Below, piece after piece: positions 49,978 to 59,414 of a stretch of DNA of 64,000 nucleotides. Position 1 is the first letter of the stretch; each line of letters starts with the position of its first letter. The stretch comes from Streptomyces sp. R28 (lineage in GTDB: Bacteria > Actinomycetota > Actinomycetes > Streptomycetales > Streptomycetaceae). The notes beneath the pieces are model-generated. The model saw nothing but the letters and a program-made list of their open reading frames with translations, did not search any database and was not told the origin of the DNA. Location: positions 6,189,001 through 6,253,000 of the forward strand of contig NZ_CP163439.1 of NCBI RefSeq assembly GCF_041052385.1, given 5' to 3'. A program made the translations under genes and the position numbers.

Positions 49978-52871
49978 GGGCGCAGCTTGTACCCGAAGCC
50001 CCGGACCGTCTCGATCCGGTCCCGGCCGATCTTGGCGCGCAGCCGCTGCACATGGACGTCCACCACCCGGTTGTCACCGGACCAGGCGTAGTCCCACACC
50101 CGCTCCAGGAGCAGGTCCCGGGTGAGGACGGTGCCGGCCGCCGCGGCGAACTCCCGCAGCAGTTTCAGCTCGGTCGTGGTCAGGTGGACGGGTTCCCCGC
50201 CCCTGCGCACCTCAAGTGACACGGGGCAGTACACCAGGTCCCCGAACCGGACCGCGCGGGTGTCGGGCCGCTGGTCCGCGGGGACGGTTCGCCGCAGCAG
50301 GGCACGGACGCGGGCGACCAGGACCGATCCGTCGACCGGCCTGGCCAGACAGTCGTCGGCTCCCGCCTCCAGGCACGACACCACGTGCGCCGGGTGGTCG
50401 TGGTCCGAGATCAGCACAATGGGCACCTCGGACTCCTCGCGGATCCGCCCGGCCAGGCTCACCCCGTCCAGGCCGGGCAGCCGGCCCGCGAGCACGGCCA
50501 CGTCCGGTGTCTGCTGACGGAACAGGGTGAGCCCCATCACGCCGTCGGCGGCGGTACGCACCCGGTAGCCGCGCTCCTCAAGGACGAGCCGGGTGCTCTC
50601 CCTGGCCGTCGGGTCGTCGTCGACCAGCAGCACGTCGTATGCGCGGCGGTCTTCGTCGGACGGCCCCGGCTCGGGGGATGCCGTGGCAGGCGCGGGCCGC
50701 TGCCACATCGCGTCCGATGCGGGCTCCCTGACATCGATATCACCGCCGGCATCGATGCCACCGTCGCATTCGGTGGCACCGTCGAGTGGGGTGTCGGCGT
50801 CGGAATCGGCGGCCAGGGCGAAGTCGACGGCCCGTGCCGGCGTGTGGTGCTTGCCGCCTTCGGTGAACGCCTTCCTGTACGACGCCTCCCCCAGCGCACC
50901 GATCGCGGCTTGCTCGCAGCGCGCGTGCCGCTCGGCCATCTGCGGTCCGAACGCATAGATCGAGCTGCCCGCGTCGTGCCACAGGGCGTCCGCCACGCCG
51001 AGCAGCCGGGCGGCCCGCGCGTGAGCGCCGCCGGCGGCGGTGGCCCAGGCGAGCAGTTCCACCATCCTCGCGACCATCGAATGGTCGTTGAAGCCACGCA
51101 TGCTTTCCAGCGCGGATCGGGCCAGGGTCCCGGTCGCGTCCCGGTCACCGCGGGCCCAGGCGTCGTGGCCCAGTGCCATCAGGACCTGAGCGCGACCCCA
51201 TCGGTCCCCGCTCGCCTCGGCGACGGCGGCGTACCGGCTGCCGGTCTGTGCCGCCCGGGGGTCCCCGGCGCACGCCTGGCCGCCGGCCAGCGCGAGCAGC
51301 CAGCAGGCCGCCTTGCGCTCGTCGCCCAGCGCGGTCATGGCGGCCCGGGCCTTCTCGTACCGGCGAATGGCCTCCCCCGGCTGCCCCCGGTAGTGCGCGG
51401 ACACCCCGCGCAGGCCCTCCACCTGGCTGCGCACCCACGCATCACCCAGCCCCTCGCCCAGCGCGTCGGCCTCGTCCAGCCAGCGGTCGGCCGTCGCCAG
51501 GTCCCCCTGCGTCTGCGCCACCCAGGTGGCGGCGAGGAGCGCACAGGCCCGCTCCGGGCTGGGCTCGGGCGCGGCGGCGAGCGCTCGCTCGAACTGGCGG
51601 CGCCCCTCACTGAGGAAGCCGCCGACGCACCAGTGCCAGCACAGGGCCGCGACCAGCGCCAGCCGGGGCCGGGGCTCACCGTCGTAGTCCAGGGCGGCCA
51701 GCAGGTTGGTGTGCTCCGCGCGCAGCCCGGCCAGGTACTCCACCTGATCGGGGCCGTACCAGTTCCGGTCGATGCGGCGGGCGAGCGCGAGGTAGAAGTC
51801 GCGGTGCCGTCGGCGCAGCTCGTCCTCCTCGCCGGAGGCCGCGAGCCGCTCCCGGCCGTAGTCCCGGATGCTCGCCAGCAGCCGGTAACGCCGCTGACCA
51901 CCCGCCTCGCAGGTCAGGACGACGGACTGGGCGACCAGCCGGTCGAGGATGTCCAGTAATCCGGTCTCGGTGATTCCGTCCCCGGAGCAGACGCCCTCGG
52001 CGGCCTCCAGGCTGAACCCGCCGGCGAAGACGGTCAGGCGGTTCCACAGCAGTCGCTCGGCCGGGGCGCACAGCTCGTAGCTCCAGTCGATCATCCCGCG
52101 CAGGGTGCGCTGATGAGCCGGTGCGGTCCGACTGCCACCGGTGAGCAGCGCGAAGCGGTCCTCCAGCCGGTCGGTCATCTGCCCGACGCTCAGCGTGCGC
52201 AGTCGGGACGCGGCCAGCTCTATCGCCAGCGGCAGACAGTCCAGACCGGCGCACAGGCGCGCGATCTCGTCGTGGCCGGTCTCGTCGTGGTCCGTCTCGT
52301 CGTGGCCGGTCTCGTCGCCGTGGAACGGCGGCCGGAGGGCAGGGGCCCGGTCCCGCAGCAGTTTTACCGCCTCGTCCGGCGGTAGCGGCGGGAGTGCGAG
52401 CAGGTGCTCGCCCGTGACCCCCATGGTGTGGCGGCTCGTGGCGAGTATGCGCAGCTCGGGAGCGGCTGACAGGAGGGTCCTCGCCAGCTCGGCGCACGCG
52501 TCGATCAGGTGCTCGCAGTTGTCCAGCACAAGCAGCGCGCGCCGCCCGGCCAGATAGCCCGTGAGCCGGTCCGTGACGGACAGGGCCCCGAGGTCGGGCA
52601 CCCGCAGCGCAGCCGCCGCCGCGGCCGCCACCGCCGACGGGTCCGACACCGGGGCGAGGTCCACCAGCCACACCCCGTCCGCGAACGCCTCCCGGGACGC
52701 CGCGGCCACCTCCAGCGCCAGCCGGGTCTTGCCCACCCCGCCCATGCCGATGATCGTCACCAACCGCCGTATGCACAGAAGGCGGCGGATCTCAGCGGTC
52801 TCCTGCCGCCTGCCCACAAAACTCGTGAAGGGGGCGGGCAGATTTCCGCACTCTGCGATCACCATGGTCAT
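49974..52871 (-). CDS. STAND ATPase-TPR protein fused to a pseudoreceiver and winged helix
   Basis: This 965-residue protein is read from one uninterrupted frame. Residues about 15-330 form an NB-ARC-like STAND ATPase (Walker A GMGGVGKT, 42-49; LLVLDNCEH Walker B; RILATSRHTMGV). Residues 330-640 are TPR-like helices; an acidic linker follows. Residues 745-861 are a receiver domain and about 872-965 an OmpR/PhoB winged helix (LTTTELKLLREFAAAAG ... DNRVVDVHVQRLRAKIG). The receiver keeps the acidic pair (VDDDP), but the phospho-acceptor position is Ala795 (DVAVLAGRLPGLDG) and the conserved Lys is Arg (ARPV), so phosphorylation control is lost. ATG 52871 follows GGGGGAT. Confidence 0.88.
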   Translation of the reverse strand: MTMVIAECGNLPAPFTSFVGRRQETAEIRRLLCIRRLVTIIGMGGVGKTRLALEVAAASREAFADGVWLVDLAPVSDPSAVAAAAAAALRVPDLGALSVTDRLTGYLAGRRALLVLDNCEHLIDACAELARTLLSAAPELRILATSRHTMGVTGEHLLALPPLPPDEAVKLLRDRAPALRPPFHGDETGHDETDHDETGHDEIARLCAGLDCLPLAIELAASRLRTLSVGQMTDRLEDRFALLTGGSRTAPAHQRTLRGMIDWSYELCAPAERLLWNRLTVFAGGFSLEAAEGVCSGDGITETGLLDILDRLVAQSVVLTCEAGGQRRYRLLASIRDYGRERLAASGEEDELRRRHRDFYLALARRIDRNWYGPDQVEYLAGLRAEHTNLLAALDYDGEPRPRLALVAALCWHWCVGGFLSEGRRQFERALAAAPEPSPERACALLAATWVAQTQGDLATADRWLDEADALGEGLGDAWVRSQVEGLRGVSAHYRGQPGEAIRRYEKARAAMTALGDERKAACWLLALAGGQACAGDPRAAQTGSRYAAVAEASGDRWGRAQVLMALGHDAWARGDRDATGTLARSALESMRGFNDHSMVARMVELLAWATAAGGAHARAARLLGVADALWHDAGSSIYAFGPQMAERHARCEQAAIGALGEASYRKAFTEGGKHHTPARAVDFALAADSDADTPLDGATECDGGIDAGGDIDVREPASDAMWQRPAPATASPEPGPSDEDRRAYDVLLVDDDPTARESTRLVLEERGYRVRTAADGVMGLTLFRQQTPDVAVLAGRLPGLDGVSLAGRIREESEVPIVLISDHDHPAHVVSCLEAGADDCLARPVDGSVLVARVRALLRRTVPADQRPDTRAVRFGDLVYCPVSLEVRRGGEPVHLTTTELKLLREFAAAAGTVLTRDLLLERVWDYAWSGDNRVVDVHVQRLRAKIGRDRIETVRGFGYKLRP
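52272..52316 (-). repeat. 15-bp tandem repeat inside the STAND gene
   Basis: Three consecutive 15-base units (approximately CCGGTCTCGTCGTGG) encode a G/D-H-D-E-T repeat in the ATPase region (residues about 186-200, GDETGHDETDHDETG). It is a slippage-prone, His/Asp/Glu-rich insertion that could bind metal or simply be a neutral loop. Confidence 0.75.
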
Positions 52872-53247
52872 GTATCCCCCGTCTCCCGCACCAGGCACGG
52901 CGCTGAAGTTCTCACCATTTGCGTTATGACTTTCTGTGGTCGGCCGAATTCGCGGACCTGCACGGCTCGGGGATTCACGGGGGACTTTCCGCTGTCTGAG
53001 CAGGTGCGGTCCACCGACGGCCAGATCTGGAGCGCATGCCCACTCTGGCCGCGCACCGACGAAGACGACCGCTACGCCGTTTCCGTTGTCCAGCGGTCCC
53101 GGGCTCCCGCCTTGCGTGTCGTACCTCACCACAGAGGTCCCATCATGGGGCACGCCAGAATTGATTTGATGAAGGAAAGCCTGGCCGAGGCGACGCAAAT
53201 CAATTGATTGAGCGGCCTGGAATTGTTCGGCGCCATGATTCGTACCG
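52872..53247. promoter_or_regulatory. Upstream region of the STAND regulator
   Basis: This 376-base region must carry the regulator's promoter. It includes a stretch with lower GC (52905-52940 and 53150-53235) and a 20-codon frame described separately. No conserved gene is recognisable. Confidence 0.45.
53145..53207 (+). CDS. Possible 20-residue peptide
   Basis: An ATG behind AGAGG opens a 20-codon frame (MGHARIDLMKESLAEATQIN). It is helical and charged. It may be a small peptide, or the surviving start of a gene whose remainder was lost at the scar that follows. Confidence 0.25.
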   Translation: MGHARIDLMKESLAEATQIN

Positions 53248-53585
53248 GTGAACAAACGCCTGCCCCTGTTCGGGCTGCGGACCGTGACAGGGCCGGCACC
53301 AAGAGCGACAGCGTCAGCCCTCGTCTTCGGCCTCGCCCTCCTGGCCCGTACGGCGGGCAGGCGTGCCGAGCCGTGGCAGCCGCTCGCCCTCGTTCTCGTC
53401 CCGACCCGTGAGCTGGCCCAGCAGGTCACCGACGCGCTCACCCCGTACGCCCGCTCCGTGAGCCTGCGCCTGGCCACCGTCGTCGGCGGGATGTCCATCG
53501 GCAGGCAGGCCGGTGCGCTGCGCGCCGGGGCCGAGGTGGTCGTCGCGACGCCCGGACGGCTCAAGGACCTCATCGACCGGGGCGG
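53248..53585 (+). pseudogene. DEAD-box RNA helicase fragment
   Basis: About 110 residues of a DEAD-box helicase are recognisable: FGLALLARTAGRRAEPWQPL, then motif Ia LVPTRELAQQV, GG (VVGGMSIGRQ) and motif Ib VATPGRLKDLIDRG. The Walker A motif just upstream is scrambled (TVTGPAPRATAS where GRTGSGKT is expected) and everything from the DEAD box onward is missing. It is a dead fragment. Confidence 0.85.
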
Positions 53586-53594
53586 TCTTCGAAG

Positions 53595-53872
53595 GATGCA
53601 TGCTGATGATGGGGCCGCGGGTGATGCCCCCCCCCGGTCTGCAGGCCGCCGCGTTCGAAGCCCTGTCGAAGCTGCCCCGGATCCGCCTGGACCACGACGA
53701 CGTGGATGTCGCCGGCCGCAGCGCCGTCGGCGTCTCGTGCCCCGAGGTGGACTGGACCTTCCTCTTCGACCGCCGGACGTACGACTACTTGTGGGTGCGG
53801 AGCGGCTGGTACTGGGAGACCAGGACTCTGCAGGACCTCCGGGCGGTCGACCGCATCGGACAGTACGCCTGA
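53595..53872 (+). pseudogene. CU044_5270-like C-terminal fragment
   Basis: In a second frame, directly joined to the helicase fragment, the sequence LQAAAFEALSKLPRIRLDHDDVDVAGRSAVGVSCPEVDWTFLFDRRTYDYLWVR matches the C-terminal pattern of CU044_5270 proteins (compare the intact gene at 25066). There is no start; a run of nine C lies at about 53627-53635. This marks a deletion junction between two unrelated genes. Confidence 0.6.
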
Positions 53873-53908
53873 GCCCGCCTGCCGCGCGGACCGCCTCCCG
53901 GCTCCGGC

Positions 53909-54451
53909 TCAGCCCGAGTGGTTCGCGGTCTTCAGCGCCCTCTCCAACAGCCGGTCGGCCAGGTCCGTGAAGGCGGTGCTCAGGGACTTGTCCGTGGTCC
54001 GCTGGGCATACGACTGGAAGACCAGGGCGGCCGTGGCCTGGATGGCCGGGGAGACGCGCTGCGGGTCGACGACGAGCTGCTGCCGGAGCTGGACGGGCAT
54101 GGGCCACTTCTTCGGCCAGGGCACCTTCGGCGGTTCGGGACAGATGTCGTCCCCGACCTCCTTGACGATGTCGCCGGGCTTCCGTCCCGCCAGACTGGCG
54201 GCGATCGTCGCCTCCGCCACCGAGACGGACATGTCACGGACGGCGTGCCACAGGCCGTTACGGGGCGGGAGCGGCTGCGGGTTGAGGCGTGCCCCGTCGC
54301 CGGCCGCCGAACGGAAGCCGAGGCCGAGGCCATCGTCCTGGATGGGGTGGGGTGGGACGTCCGGGTCGATGAGCTCCCACAACCGGGGGTCGAAATGGGC
54401 CAGCATCTCCATGACCTCGACGGTCAGCGCCGCACGGGAGGCGGTTGCCAT
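53909..54451 (-). CDS. Hypothetical protein, 180 residues
   Basis: A good GGAG ribosome site precedes the ATG at 54451 (MATASRAALTVEVMEMLAHF). The protein is helical, with an NPQPLPPR proline motif and no signal peptide or membrane span. Upstream in-frame sequence to 54805 overlaps the sugar-binding protein and is discarded. I do not recognise a family. Confidence 0.7.
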   Translation of the reverse strand: MATASRAALTVEVMEMLAHFDPRLWELIDPDVPPHPIQDDGLGLGFRSAAGDGARLNPQPLPPRNGLWHAVRDMSVSVAEATIAASLAGRKPGDIVKEVGDDICPEPPKVPWPKKWPMPVQLRQQLVVDPQRVSPAIQATAALVFQSYAQRTTDKSLSTAFTDLADRLLERALKTANHSG

Positions 54452-54707
54452 GGTGGCTCCCTTCTCTGGATCTCGGGTCTCCGGGACTCGGATGACCGCG
54501 TGCGACCGTAGGGCGTGTGGGTACGGCAGTTCGGGTATTCGCCCTTCCGAGGGCGCGGTGGCGGCGCCCCCTGACAGCTGCGGAGTGGTGCTGATGGAAA
54601 ACGGTTGCAGTCTCGTTATGACAACTGCTTGACGTGACATGGCATCTCCGCGTTGGCTACCGCCACCCGGGTAGTAACGCCGCTCATCGGCTCGGAAGGC
54701 ACCAGTA
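54452..54707. promoter_or_regulatory. Divergent promoter region
   Basis: This 256-base gap separates the 180-residue hypothetical gene from the sugar-binding lipoprotein. It contains a relatively A/T-rich stretch (54590-54640) likely to hold promoter elements; no gene was seen. Confidence 0.45.
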
Positions 54708-55844
54708 GTGAACGCTCGTCCCCCCCACGCCTCGGTCGTACGCCGTATCGGCATAGCCGCCGCCGCGTCCTTCTCGGCCCTTTCGCTCACCGCCTGCGGT
54801 GTCATCGACGGTATCGGCGGCGGTGACAGCTCCGCGTCTCCTCAGAAGGGCGACGACATCACGGTGGGTCTCCTCCTGCCGGACAAGGACACGGCGCGGT
54901 TCGAGAAGTTCGACTACCCCCTCATCAAGAAGGAAGTCGGCGCCCTCACCGACGGCAAGGGCAAGGTCGCCTACGCCAACGCCGAGGCGAGCACGGACAA
55001 GCAGAGCCAGCAGTTCCAGCAGATGATCGACGACCAGGTGGACGTGATCCTGGTGGACGCGCTGGACTCCAAGACCATCGCGTCGGACGTGCAGAAGGCC
55101 AAGGACGCGGGCATTCCCGTCATCGCCTACGACCGGCTCGCCGAGGGGCCGATCGACGCGTACGTCTCGCACGACAACGAGCTCGTCGGCGAGGTGCAGG
55201 GCCGCTCACTCATCCAGGAACTCGGCTCGAAGGCCGCGTCCAGCAAGGTCGTCATGATGAACGGCGACCCCGCCGACCCGAACACGGCGCGGTTCAAGGA
55301 GGGCGCCCTCGACGAGCTCGAGGGCGAGGTGAAGATCGTCAAGCAGTACGACACCGACAAGTGGTCGCCCGAGGTCGCCAAGGCGAACATGGACAAGGCG
55401 ATCAAGGCCGTCGGGCTGGCGAACATCGCCGCCGTCTACTCGGCGAACGACGGGATGGCCGGCGCCGTCATCGACGCGCTGAAGGAGGCGGGTGCCGCCA
55501 AGCTCCCGCCGGTGACCGGGCAGGACGCGAATCTGGACGCGGTGCAACGGATCGTCGCGGGCGACCAGTTCATGACCGTGTACAAGCCGTTCCTGCTGGA
55601 GGCCACCAACGCCGCGAAGATGGCCGTGTACAAGGTCCAGGGCCGCGACATCGAGTTCGACGCGCTGACCCAGGACTCGGTCGACAGCCCGACGCAGGAG
55701 AACATCCCCGCACAGCTGGTGTCGGTGGTCGCCCTCACGAAGGACAACATCGAGAGCACGGTGATCCGGGACGGCGTCTACACCGCCAAGGACATCTGCA
55801 CCGCCGAGTACGCAGCGGACTGCGCGGCGATCGGCCTGAAGTAG
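54708..55844 (+). CDS. Sugar-type ABC transporter substrate-binding lipoprotein
   Basis: This 378-residue protein has a signal peptide and lipobox (LSLTACG) and a periplasmic-binding-protein-4 fold of the ribose/xylose type (DDITVGLLLPDKDTARFEKFDYPLIKKEV, VDVILVDALDSKTIASDVQKAKDAGIPVIAYDRL). It captures a pentose-like sugar outside the membrane. Permease and ATPase genes are not adjacent here; a LysR gene converges instead, so it is an orphan receptor in this window. Confidence 0.88.
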   Translation: MNARPPHASVVRRIGIAAAASFSALSLTACGVIDGIGGGDSSASPQKGDDITVGLLLPDKDTARFEKFDYPLIKKEVGALTDGKGKVAYANAEASTDKQSQQFQQMIDDQVDVILVDALDSKTIASDVQKAKDAGIPVIAYDRLAEGPIDAYVSHDNELVGEVQGRSLIQELGSKAASSKVVMMNGDPADPNTARFKEGALDELEGEVKIVKQYDTDKWSPEVAKANMDKAIKAVGLANIAAVYSANDGMAGAVIDALKEAGAAKLPPVTGQDANLDAVQRIVAGDQFMTVYKPFLLEATNAAKMAVYKVQGRDIEFDALTQDSVDSPTQENIPAQLVSVVALTKDNIESTVIRDGVYTAKDICTAEYAADCAAIGLK

Positions 55845-55864
55845 CCGGCAGCGGACCGGGCCCG

Positions 55865-56818
55865 TCAGCCCCGTGCGCCCCGGCGGCAGCCCTCCACCAG
55901 ATCCGCGAACGCCCGGGCCGGCGGGCTGAGCGCGTCCCAGCGGCGTACGGCCCAGCCGACGGGCAGGGGCCGTAGGGCGGGCAGGGGGATCAGGCGCAGA
56001 TCGCGGTTGCCGTCGATGTCGCTGCCGCCGTCGCCGTCACTGCCGCCGGGGGCGGCGCCGGGAAGGGGGACGCGCAGTCCGGGCAGTGCGGGGACCACCG
56101 CCCGCCCGACCCCCAGCTCGGCCAGCAGCAGTGCCGTGTCCCAGTCGGCGACGCTCGTGTCGTGCGCGAACCGGACGCCCAACTCGGCGCAGGCGGCGTC
56201 CAGATGAGCGGCCGAGGCGGAGTTCGGCGGCAGCCGGATCAGCCGTACGTCCCGAAGGTCGGCGTCGACATCGACGTACGGCCGCTCGGCGAGCGGATCG
56301 TCGGCCCGTACCGCCAGCACCCACGGCAGCTCCACCACCGGCCGCTGCTCGATGCCGCGCACCGGCGGGCCGAGGGTGATCCAGGCCAGGTCGAGCGTGC
56401 CGTCGGCCAGCGCGTCGAAGCTGCCGCGGCCTGAACTCACCGTGCGGAACTCCAGGTTGACCTTGGGGTGGCGCCGCCGGTACGCGACGACCGCCTCCGA
56501 CATGAAGTGCCGTACGGTCGTCGCCCCCGTCGCCACGCGCACGTACCCGCTCTCCCCGTCGACGAGATCCCGCAGCTGTCGTACCGCCAGATCCAGCCCG
56601 GACATCCCCTCTGCGGCGGCCGCCTCCAGGACCCGTCCTGCCTGCGTCGGCACCACCCCCCGAGGCTGCCGCTCCAGCAGCGCGACCCCGGTCTCCCGCT
56701 CCAGCCGCTTCACATGCTGGCTCACCGCCGACTGGGTGCATCCCAGCTCCCGAGCCACCGAACTCAGACTCCCGGCCCGGCACACGGCCACGAACACGCG
56801 TAGGTCATCGAGGGTCAC
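55865..56818 (-). CDS. LysR-family transcriptional regulator
   Basis: This 317-residue protein has the LysR HTH (LDDLRVFVAVCRAGSLSSVARELGCTQSAVSQHVKRLE) and a substrate-binding domain, with a Gly/Asp-rich insertion (GGSDGDGGSDIDGN) near residue 255. GTG 56818 follows TAGCTT by 7 bases without a Shine-Dalgarno sequence, which suggests a leaderless start. Confidence 0.9.
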   Translation of the reverse strand: MTLDDLRVFVAVCRAGSLSSVARELGCTQSAVSQHVKRLERETGVALLERQPRGVVPTQAGRVLEAAAAEGMSGLDLAVRQLRDLVDGESGYVRVATGATTVRHFMSEAVVAYRRRHPKVNLEFRTVSSGRGSFDALADGTLDLAWITLGPPVRGIEQRPVVELPWVLAVRADDPLAERPYVDVDADLRDVRLIRLPPNSASAAHLDAACAELGVRFAHDTSVADWDTALLLAELGVGRAVVPALPGLRVPLPGAAPGGSDGDGGSDIDGNRDLRLIPLPALRPLPVGWAVRRWDALSPPARAFADLVEGCRRGARG

Positions 56819-57003
56819 AACACCCAAGCTAACACTTGGAGTTGCGCACAAAACCCAAGGATTGACTGCACTCTGCCCGCTGTACGACGATCCTCAACGG
56901 GCCCGGGCGGCAACCCGCTCCCGCCCTCGCCGGAGTCCGGACCGGTGCGGGGGAGGGAGCGGGTGCCGACCCAAGGCGACCGCGGGCGCCGAAAGGACGA
57001 CAC

Positions 57004-57624
57004 GTGTCGACTCCCACCGTTCGAGCCGAGTTGCTGCTGGAGGATCTCGGTGCCGAGTCCCTGCCGCACCCGGGCGGCACTCTCCTCGCCCACCTGCGCC
57101 GGGTGCGGTCCCGCCTCACCCTCTGGGGCGCCCGTCCGGCGCTTCGACTCGCCGGTCTCTGCCATGCGTTCTACGGCACCGACGGCTTCCCGAAGGCCCT
57201 GCTGACTCTCGACCGCCGTGCCGAGCTGGAGGGGATCATCGGCGCGGAGGCGGAGTCGATCGTGTACTTCTACGGTGCCTGCGACCGCAAGGTCACGTAT
57301 CCGGCCCTCGCGGACCAGGGCTCCGACGTCCGCGACCGCTTCACGGGCCGCTCCCACACCCCGGGCACCCGCCTGCGCCGCGACTTCGCCGAGCTCACCG
57401 CCGCCAACGAACTGGACCTCACCGACCACGATCCCGCGTTCCGTGAGCGCCACGGGGCCGACCTGCTCGCCCTGTTCCACCGCTTCCGGCCGTTGTTGAG
57501 CCAGGCGGCCTGGAAGGACTGCCTGACGCTTGACTTCACAGGACAGTCGCGCCACATTCGCATTTCTGACACATCGTCAGGATTGGCGGACGGGCCAGGC
57601 GGGAGCGGCGATCATGACCACTGA
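57004..57624 (+). CDS. DUF6817-like protein (HD-type helical fold)
   Basis: This 206-residue protein contains LPHPGGTLLAHLRRVRSRLTLWG and LAGLCHAFYGTDGF, a pattern seen in the DUF6817 family with a possible His/Asp metal site. Its 3' end overlaps the next gene by 11 bases. The function is unknown; coupling suggests a shared role with the FAD oxidoreductase. Confidence 0.7.
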   Translation: MSTPTVRAELLLEDLGAESLPHPGGTLLAHLRRVRSRLTLWGARPALRLAGLCHAFYGTDGFPKALLTLDRRAELEGIIGAEAESIVYFYGACDRKVTYPALADQGSDVRDRFTGRSHTPGTRLRRDFAELTAANELDLTDHDPAFRERHGADLLALFHRFRPLLSQAAWKDCLTLDFTGQSRHIRISDTSSGLADGPGGSGDHDH

Positions 57625-59383
57625 CGGGAACCCCTCGCGAAGACACGTGCTCGCCGCGGGCGCCGTGGGCACGGCCGCCGCCCTCGGTGTTGCGGGGGCA
57701 GCCCAACAGAGCGCCCACGCCGCCGACTTGCCGCTTCTCGGCACGTACGACGTCGTGGTCGTCGGCTCCGGCGCCGCCGGCATGACCGCCGCCCTGACGG
57801 CCGCCAAGCAGGGCCTGAGCTGCGTGGTGCTGGAGAAGGCGCCCACCTTCGGCGGGTCCGCCGCCCGGTCCGGGGCCGGGATCTGGATTCCCCACAACTC
57901 GGTGATCCTGGCGGCCGGCGTCCCGGACACACCCGCGAAGGCCGCCACCTACCTCGCTGCCGTGGTCGGGCCGGACGTTCCCGTCGAGCGGCAGCAGGCC
58001 TTCCTCTCCCACGGCCCGGCGATGCTCTCCTTCGTCATGGCCAACAGCCCGCTGCGCTTCCGCTGGATGGAGGGGTACAGCGACTACTACCCCGAGCTGC
58101 CCGGTGGCCTGGCGAACGGCCGCTCCATCGAGCCCGACCAACTGGACGGGAATCTGCTGGGCGCAGAACTGGCCCGTCTGAACCCGCCGTACATGGATGT
58201 GCCGGCCGGCATGGTCGTCTTCAGCGCGGACTACAAGTGGCTGGCGCTGGCCGCGGTGAACGCCAAGGGGGCCGCCGTGGCGGCGCAGTGCCTGGTGCGC
58301 GGTACGGCGGCGGCCCTGCGCGGTGAGAAGCCGCTGACCATGGGGCAGTCGCTGGCGGCCGGACTGCGCCTCGGGCTGCGGTCGGCCGGAGTGCCAGTGT
58401 GGCTGGACACGCCGCTGACCGACCTGTACGTGGAGAGCGGCGCCGTGGCCGGTGCGGTCGTCACCCGGGACGGCGGCCCCGCCCTGGTCCGCGCCCGCCG
58501 GGGCGTGATCGTCGGCTCGGGCGGCTTCGAGCACAACGCGGCGATGCGCGAGCGCTACCAGCGCGGGCCCATCGGCACGGACTGGACGGTGGGCGCGAAG
58601 GAGAACACCGGCGACGGCATCCAGGCGGGCGCACGGCTCGGCGCCGCCCTCGGTCTCATGGACGACGCCTGGTGGGGCCCGGCGATCCCGCTCCCCGGCC
58701 GGCCGTACTTCTGCCTGGCCGAACGCACCCTCCCCGGCGGCCTGCTGATCAACACCGCCGGCGCCCGCTTCGTCAACGAGGCCGCCCCCTACAGCGACGT
58801 CGTCCACACGATGTACGACGTCCACGACACCAGCCCGGCCATCCCGTCCTGGCTGATCGTCGACCAGCACTACCGCAACCGCTACCTCTTCAAGGACGTC
58901 CTGCCGGCCCTGCCCCTGCCCGCCGCCTGGTACGACTCGGGCGCCGCGCACAAGGCCTGGACCCTGGACGCGCTCGCCACCTCGATCGGCGTCCCGGCGA
59001 CGGCCCTGCGCACCACGGTGGACCGCTTCAACTCCCAGGCGCTGCGCGGCGAGGACCCCGACTTCCACCGGGGCGGCAGCGCCTACGACCACTACTACAC
59101 GGACCCGTCCGTCCTCCCCGACTCCTGTCTGGCCCCGCTCTGGCTCCCGCCCTACTACGCCTTCCGGATCGTCCCGGGCGACCTCGGCACGAAGGGCGGC
59201 CTCCTCACGGACGCCCGCGCCCGCGTCCTGCGGGAGGACGGCTCGGTGATCCGGGGCCTGTACGCCGCCGGGAACGCGAGCGCGGCCGTCATGGGCCACA
59301 GTTACGCGGGCGCGGGCTCGACGATCGGTCCGGCGATGACGTTCGGGTACATCGCGGCGAGGGACATCGCCGGGAGCCGCTAG
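57614..59383 (+). CDS. Tat-exported FAD-dependent oxidoreductase (ketosteroid dehydrogenase-like)
   Basis: This 589-residue protein has a twin-arginine signal (SRRHVLAAGAVGTAAALGV) and a dinucleotide-binding motif VVVVGSGAAGMTAALTAAKQG. It has the fold of fumarate reductase/3-ketosteroid-delta1-dehydrogenase enzymes (C-terminal GGLLTDARARVLREDGSVIRGLYAAGN). The substrate is unknown. An ATG with GGGAG upstream is used. Confidence 0.87.
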   Translation: MTTDGNPSRRHVLAAGAVGTAAALGVAGAAQQSAHAADLPLLGTYDVVVVGSGAAGMTAALTAAKQGLSCVVLEKAPTFGGSAARSGAGIWIPHNSVILAAGVPDTPAKAATYLAAVVGPDVPVERQQAFLSHGPAMLSFVMANSPLRFRWMEGYSDYYPELPGGLANGRSIEPDQLDGNLLGAELARLNPPYMDVPAGMVVFSADYKWLALAAVNAKGAAVAAQCLVRGTAAALRGEKPLTMGQSLAAGLRLGLRSAGVPVWLDTPLTDLYVESGAVAGAVVTRDGGPALVRARRGVIVGSGGFEHNAAMRERYQRGPIGTDWTVGAKENTGDGIQAGARLGAALGLMDDAWWGPAIPLPGRPYFCLAERTLPGGLLINTAGARFVNEAAPYSDVVHTMYDVHDTSPAIPSWLIVDQHYRNRYLFKDVLPALPLPAAWYDSGAAHKAWTLDALATSIGVPATALRTTVDRFNSQALRGEDPDFHRGGSAYDHYYTDPSVLPDSCLAPLWLPPYYAFRIVPGDLGTKGGLLTDARARVLREDGSVIRGLYAAGNASAAVMGHSYAGAGSTIGPAMTFGYIAARDIAGSR

Positions 59384-59414
59384 GCAGCGGGAATCGTCCG
59401 CCCCCGGGCAGGGC

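Noticed and set aside
52872-54107. Extension of the STAND regulator frame to 1377 codons
   Set aside because: The additional N-terminal residues cross helicase and CU044 fragments read antisense and have no domain character; ATG 52871 has a ribosome site.
54590-54640. Zur- or Fur-like operator before the sugar-binding lipoprotein
   Set aside because: Only loose similarity; no convincing dyad symmetry.
57536-59299. 587-codon minus-strand open frame
   Set aside because: Antisense shadow of the FAD oxidoreductase, which has a Tat signal and dinucleotide-binding motif.
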